The notes under the pieces were generated by a model. The model had not been told where the DNA came from, did not search any database, and saw nothing but the letters and a program-made list of their open reading frames with translations. Positions 6,839 through 10,112 of a DNA stretch of 10,112 nucleotides are shown one piece after another (position 1 is the first letter of the stretch; every line of letters starts with the position of its first letter). This stretch comes from Desulfonatronovibrio sp. GTDB lineage: Bacteria > Desulfobacterota > Desulfovibrionia > Desulfovibrionales > Desulfonatronovibrionaceae. Where the stretch lies: contig PWPY01000111.1 in NCBI GenBank assembly GCA_003558575.1, positions 1-10,112 on the forward strand. The letters run 5' to 3'. Position numbers and translations under genes: made by a program.

Positions 6839-8701
6839 ATGAGCGGAACAATAGTATTAACTACTGAAATGATCTGGGTGCTGGGCATTTTAGGCCTGAC
6901 AGTGTTTCTTTTTATTTCAGAGATAGTCAGGGTAGATGTAGCCGCTGTAATGATTATGATGCTCATTGGGTTGCTGGGGGTTGTTCCTTTCGCTCCTGAC
7001 CTGGTTCCAGGTGATAAAATCTTCAGCGGATTTGCCAGTAATGCTGTTATTTCCATTATAGCTGTCATTATTCTGGGAAAGTCCTTAGATAAAACAGGGC
7101 TTATGAATAAACTGGCCTCTCTGATCCTTCGTTTTGGCGGCACCACAGAAAAACGTATTGTACCCATAATTTCCGGAACAGTGGGTGTAATTTCCGGCCT
7201 TATGCAGAATGTGGGGGCAGCAGCCCTTTTCATGTCTGTAATCAAACGAATTTCCATGAGGGCTGATCTGCCCATGTCAAGACTGCTCATGCCCATGGGA
7301 TTTTGTGCCATCCTCGGAGGTACGCTTACTCTGATTGGCTCCAGCCCTCTGATACTTTTGAATGATCTCATCGCTACTTCCAATGAGATGCTTCCTGATG
7401 GTGTTGAGCCTATGGCCGGATTTGGCATGTTTTCTGTTACACCTCTGGGGCTGGCCCTGATCTTCACTGGTGTAATATATTTTACAATTTTTGGTCCTTA
7501 TGTCTTGCCAGTTAAAAAGGGAACACAGGATCAGGATTTTTCAACTGTTGATTATTTTCGAAAACTTTATGGACTAAAGGGTGATATATTTGAGATCCAT
7601 GTTCAGTACGACAGCCCTCTTAAAGGTAAAAGCGTTGCTGAAGCTGAAGAATTGTTCGGGCACAGAATTGCTGTTATCGGGCTTTACCAGAACAGGGATA
7701 TGCGTATTTCCCCTGCTCATGATATTAAGATTGAGTCAGGAGCAGTCCTGGCTTTACTGGGCAGCAGAGAAGATATTCAGGATATCTGCAAGAGCATGGA
7801 ACTCAAATGTTATGGACTTCTAAAGCATTTTGCCGAAGTTCTTTCAGCTGCAACTGCTGGGGTTTCCGAGGTAGTTGTCCCACCACGTTCACATATGATT
7901 GGCAAATCTCTTCAGGATATCCGCATGCGCCGTACATACGGAACGAGTGTGCTGGCTGTGAACAGAGGAGGTCAGGTGATCCGGGGAAACCTGCGTGACC
8001 TCCCTCTGCAGGCTGGTGATACTTTAGTTTTGCACAGTTTATGGGAAGATATGGTTGCCCTGGAGAAAAATCCGGACTTTGTTGTGGTTTCGTCTGACTT
8101 TCCTCATGATGTGATTCTTCATGAAAAGCTCCCCCATGCATTGATCATTTCCGCGGTTACTTTTGGTCTGGTTATATTCAGTGACTTACGCATTTCTGTT
8201 TCTCTAATGTCCGGGGCCATAGCCATGATTGTTGCCGGAGTTCTGACTATGGATGAAGCATATAAATCCGTAAGCTGGCAATCTGTGTTTCTTCTGGCCA
8301 GCCTTATTCCTCTGGTTCTGGCCATGGAATCCACTGGAACTGCCGCCTGGATAGCCATCCAGACTATAAATATTCTGGGTGATGTACCGTTCTGGGTTCT
8401 TCAGGGTGCTGTGGCTATGCTGGCCACCATATTCACCTTGCTTATGTCCAATGTGGGGGCTACGGTTCTGCTTGTTCCCCTGGCTGTAAACATGGCTGTG
8501 CTTTCAGGCGCTGATCCTGCAATGTTTGCCTTGACAGTAGCCATCAGCACTTCCAATTCATTTTTGATACCTACTCATCAGGTGAACGCCTTGATCATGG
8601 GGCCTGGCGGATACAGGAATGCAGATTTTATCAGAGCAGGAAGTATCATGACCATATTGTTTCTTGTAGTATCTCTTATTATGCTGAACCTGTTGTTTTA
8701 A
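6839..8701 (+). CDS. SLC13/DASS-like anion permease with two internal RCK_C (TrkA-C) domains
   Basis: A 620-residue membrane transporter. About six hydrophobic segments (roughly residues 5-225) are followed by a soluble insert and a second helical half (roughly 425-620). The insert contains two RCK_C domains: about 247-325 (beginning IHVQYDSPLKGKSV) and about 340-420 (VVVPPRSHMIGKSL, then LQAGDTLVLHS). The paired loops QNVGAA in the first half and SNVGAT in the second correspond to the repeated re-entrant substrate/sodium-site loops of this superfamily, and the final HQVNALIMGPGGY segment matches its C-terminal signature. Relatives include sulfate and other anion transporters in algae and bacteria; substrate here is unproven, though a sulfur oxyanion would fit the neighbouring reductase and rhodanese. 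The ATG has a modest AGGA four bases upstream. Probably co-transcribed with the regulator (54-bp gap) and the next gene (49-bp gap). Confidence 0.88.
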   Translation: MSGTIVLTTEMIWVLGILGLTVFLFISEIVRVDVAAVMIMMLIGLLGVVPFAPDLVPGDKIFSGFASNAVISIIAVIILGKSLDKTGLMNKLASLILRFGGTTEKRIVPIISGTVGVISGLMQNVGAAALFMSVIKRISMRADLPMSRLLMPMGFCAILGGTLTLIGSSPLILLNDLIATSNEMLPDGVEPMAGFGMFSVTPLGLALIFTGVIYFTIFGPYVLPVKKGTQDQDFSTVDYFRKLYGLKGDIFEIHVQYDSPLKGKSVAEAEELFGHRIAVIGLYQNRDMRISPAHDIKIESGAVLALLGSREDIQDICKSMELKCYGLLKHFAEVLSAATAGVSEVVVPPRSHMIGKSLQDIRMRRTYGTSVLAVNRGGQVIRGNLRDLPLQAGDTLVLHSLWEDMVALEKNPDFVVVSSDFPHDVILHEKLPHALIISAVTFGLVIFSDLRISVSLMSGAIAMIVAGVLTMDEAYKSVSWQSVFLLASLIPLVLAMESTGTAAWIAIQTINILGDVPFWVLQGAVAMLATIFTLLMSNVGATVLLVPLAVNMAVLSGADPAMFALTVAISTSNSFLIPTHQVNALIMGPGGYRNADFIRAGSIMTILFLVVSLIMLNLLF

Positions 8702-8716
8702 CAGGCTGCTGAATTA

Positions 8717-8735
8717 GAACTTTTTCAACAAACTG
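8717..8735. repeat. Solitary end of the TGTTGAAAA-type repeat
   Basis: Inverted, these 19 bases read CAGTTTGTTGAAAAAGTTC, closely matching both ends of the element at 5022-5246. It lies in the 49-bp gap between the permease gene and the next gene, directly before its AAGGGG ribosome-binding site (8738-8743). It is probably a remnant or a solo copy; chance similarity is possible. Confidence 0.4.
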
Positions 8736-8750
8736 TTAAGGGGAAAACCA

Positions 8751-9584
8751 ATGCCGATAATTACAGTTTTCAGTGCACCATACTGCAATGAAGAAAAAGT
8801 TGTTAATAATCTTTCTGAAAATATGGGCCTTGAGCTCACCACTGATAAACAAATTATCTCCATGGCTTCATCCACATATGGTGTCCCTGAAGATAAATTT
8901 TATAGAGCTCTTTTTGGCAAGAACTTGGTCTTTAACGCTTTTACCAAAGATAAAGAGCGCTGTATTGCCTGTTATAAGGCGGCTCTGGCCTCCACTCTTT
9001 TAAAGCAGGACTTAGTGTTCGAAGGGTTTGGAGGATTTCTAATTCCCAAATCTTTGACCCATGTTCTGAAAGTATGTCTTACGGCAGAAATGGAGTACAG
9101 GATAGAAATAGCTGCCCAGCAGCACAGTCTTTTTTCTGAGGGGCTTAAGAAGCTTATTGCCCAGGAAGATTCCAGCCGCTACAGATGGACTGAATATGTT
9201 GTCCATCAAGGTCCATGGGAATCATCGTTGTATGATATTTTAATATCCATGGATAAAATTTCTGTTGAGGAAACAGTTGACCTAATCAGGACTTTTGCCA
9301 AAAAAGCGATAACTCTTCCTACTCGAGATTCCATTCAGGCAGCAGAAAACTTTGCTTTTACCGCAGATATTGAAGCTGAACTGGCTTTGAAGGGATGGTT
9401 TGTAAGGGCCAAAATAAGGGATGACAAACTTATGGTTCACCTGGATAAAAATATTATCCGTCCCGAACGCCTTGAAGGAGAGCTGGCAAATATTATTGCT
9501 GATGTAGCCGAAGATATGGATTTTGAAATTCAATCTGGACCCGATGTATTTAAAACAGATGTGTACCGTCCGTTTGATTCTTAG
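8751..9584 (+). CDS. Cytidylate-kinase-like protein with degenerate P-loop and extra C-terminal domain
   Basis: A 277-residue soluble protein, no signal peptide. Residues 1 to about 185 follow the cytidylate-kinase-like family layout: ITVFSAPYC strand and turn at the N-terminus, the FEGFGGFLIP segment near 89-98, a VLKVCLTAEMEYRIE stretch, an SSRYRWTEYV segment, then a DILISMDKISVEETVDLI segment. The nucleotide-binding loop, usually Gly-rich with Gly-Ser-Gly, reads SAPYCNEEKV, so ATP binding and kinase activity are doubtful; a sensory or scaffold role is as likely. Residues about 190-270 form a separate alpha/beta domain that I do not recognise with certainty (perhaps BON-like). ATG 8751 has AAGGGG seven bases upstream. 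The gene sits between an anion permease and a receiver, so it may belong to a regulatory module for the transporter. Its stop is TAG at 9582-9584; the receiver follows in the same frame. Confidence 0.7.
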   Translation: MPIITVFSAPYCNEEKVVNNLSENMGLELTTDKQIISMASSTYGVPEDKFYRALFGKNLVFNAFTKDKERCIACYKAALASTLLKQDLVFEGFGGFLIPKSLTHVLKVCLTAEMEYRIEIAAQQHSLFSEGLKKLIAQEDSSRYRWTEYVVHQGPWESSLYDILISMDKISVEETVDLIRTFAKKAITLPTRDSIQAAENFAFTADIEAELALKGWFVRAKIRDDKLMVHLDKNIIRPERLEGELANIIADVAEDMDFEIQSGPDVFKTDVYRPFDS

Positions 9585-9962
9585 ACACCGGCCAAGGTTC
9601 TTCTTGTTGATGATGAAAAGAGGTTTGCCAGAACATTGTCGGAACGCTTGAGAAGACGTGAAATGGGTACAGCTGTTGTTTATGACGGCAATGAGGCATT
9701 AGAGCTCATTGATGAAGATGAGCCTGAGGTGGTAATACTTGATCTAAAACTTCCAGAAATAGATGGTGTAGAGATGCTTAAACATATCAAAAAAAGTCAT
9801 CCTGATGTGCCTGTAGTTATTTTATCTGGAGGAGGCCAGGAAAAAGAATTTAATGCCTGCGCTCAATTGGGGGCATTTGCCTGCCTGAAAAAGCCGGTGG
9901 ATATTAAAATTCTCACTGATACCATCAGTCAGGCCCACAAGCTGAGGAAAACAGAAAATTAG
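9585..9962 (+). CDS. CheY-like receiver domain lacking a usable start codon
   Basis: The frame from 9585 encodes a complete 125-residue single receiver domain: acidic pair Asp9-Asp10 in VLLVDDE, phosphoacceptor Asp53 in VVILDLKLPE, Ser81 in ILSGGG and Lys103-Pro104 in CLKKPVD. There is no output domain. No ATG, GTG or TTG lies between the upstream TAG (9582-9584) and the acidic pair; the first candidates, TTG 9636 and ATG 9663, would remove the first strand and the acidic pair. The frame equals that of the preceding kinase-like gene, interrupted only by the TAG. One missing T between 9583 and 9584 would restore ATG ACA CCG, and the kinase-like frame would then end at an overlapping TGA. So this is most likely an intact gene hidden by a one-base deletion (mutation or sequencing error), or else a broken fusion. 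Confidence 0.75.
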   Translation, partial: TPAKVLLVDDEKRFARTLSERLRRREMGTAVVYDGNEALELIDEDEPEVVILDLKLPEIDGVEMLKHIKKSHPDVPVVILSGGGQEKEFNACAQLGAFACLKKPVDIKILTDTISQAHKLRKTEN

Positions 9963-10013
9963 AAACAATAATGTAATTATTCACCACATACATAGTATGG
10001 CTATTCAATGGCA

Positions 10014-10095
10014 CTGGATTCCGGCTTTCGCCGGAATGACGGTAAAGAGTAACAGCTTGCTTTAACCGTCACCCCGGACCAGATCCGGGGTCCAG
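10014..10095. repeat. Compound REP-like hairpin repeat at the window end
   Basis: The intergenic sequence after the receiver contains nested and adjacent inverted repeats: ATTCCGGC/GCCGGAAT (10018-10025, 10030-10037, 4-base loop), TGACGGT/ACCGTCA (10037-10043, 10065-10071), CCCCGGA/TCCGGGG (10072-10078, 10084-10090) and outer CTGGA/TCCAG (10014-10018, 10091-10095). The TTCCGGCTTTCGCCGGAATGAC and CCCCGGA-TCCGGGG units resemble dispersed intergenic repeats known across Proteobacteria and related groups. It could also act as a transcription terminator for the plus-strand unit, although no T-run follows. The element may continue past the window. Confidence 0.65.
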
Positions 10096-10112
10096 GTCTT
10101 CTTGCTGGAACA

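Noticed and set aside
6829..7467. 212-residue open frame on the minus strand opposite the permease
   Set aside because: Antisense shadow of a well-supported membrane transporter; biased composition with no recognisable domain.
9582..9584. TAG as a pyrrolysine codon
   Set aside because: Pyrrolysine does occur in a few Desulfobacterota, but this site is a domain junction with no catalytic role, and a one-base deletion explains the data more simply. No pyl genes are visible here.
1..10112. CRISPR arrays, tRNA or rRNA genes, transposase genes
   Set aside because: No regularly spaced direct repeats, cloverleaf sequences, rRNA stretches or transposase-like proteins were seen.

Overview
The window looks like chromosomal DNA of an anaerobic, sulfur-respiring bacterium, most likely a sulfate-reducer-type Desulfobacterota (former Deltaproteobacteria). 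The grounds are a periplasmic molybdopterin oxidoreductase operon of the thiosulfate/polysulfide reductase type, a rhodanese, a small monoheme cytochrome c, a Cys-rich PAS sigma-54 activator, and structured intergenic repeats with TGTTGAAAA-type ends. This assignment is inference from gene content; no rRNA or other taxonomic marker is present.

Left half (minus strand, read right to left from about 4.9 kb): a respiratory operon encodes an exported monoheme cytochrome c (4895-4548), a Tat-exported molybdopterin catalytic subunit (4466-2265), a four-cluster ferredoxin-like subunit with a C-terminal membrane helix (2265-1525) and a four-helix di-heme cytochrome b (1523-813). The last three are tightly coupled: one shares 1 nt with the next, and the following gap is 1 nt. 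They form a complete quinone-linked periplasmic reductase. A strong hairpin separates the cytochrome c gene from the catalytic gene, and a terminator-like hairpin follows the cytochrome b gene.

At the left edge a rhodanese lipoprotein gene (577 to beyond 1, minus strand) contains an in-frame TGA exactly where the catalytic cysteine should be. The rhodanese fold resumes directly after it, and a SECIS-like hairpin begins 15 nt downstream with a loop G at +23. The best reading is an exported selenocysteine-containing rhodanese next to a sulfur-compound reductase. This is the most interesting item in the window.

The 506-bp divergent intergenic region (4896-5401) holds a roughly 225-bp palindromic repeat element and several weak candidate regulatory sites. 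No convincing sigma-54 promoter was found by eye.

Right half (plus strand): a sigma-54 enhancer-binding regulator (5402-6784), an SLC13-type anion permease with two internal RCK_C domains (6839-8701), a cytidylate-kinase-like protein with a degenerate P-loop (8751-9584) and a CheY-like receiver (9585-9962). The receiver has no canonical start codon upstream of its essential acidic pair and is in frame with the preceding gene across a TAG; a single missing base would explain this. The permease may import or export a sulfur oxyanion or another anion, and the regulator may control the divergent reductase operon. Both functional links rest on proximity. The window ends in a compound hairpin repeat of REP-like type.
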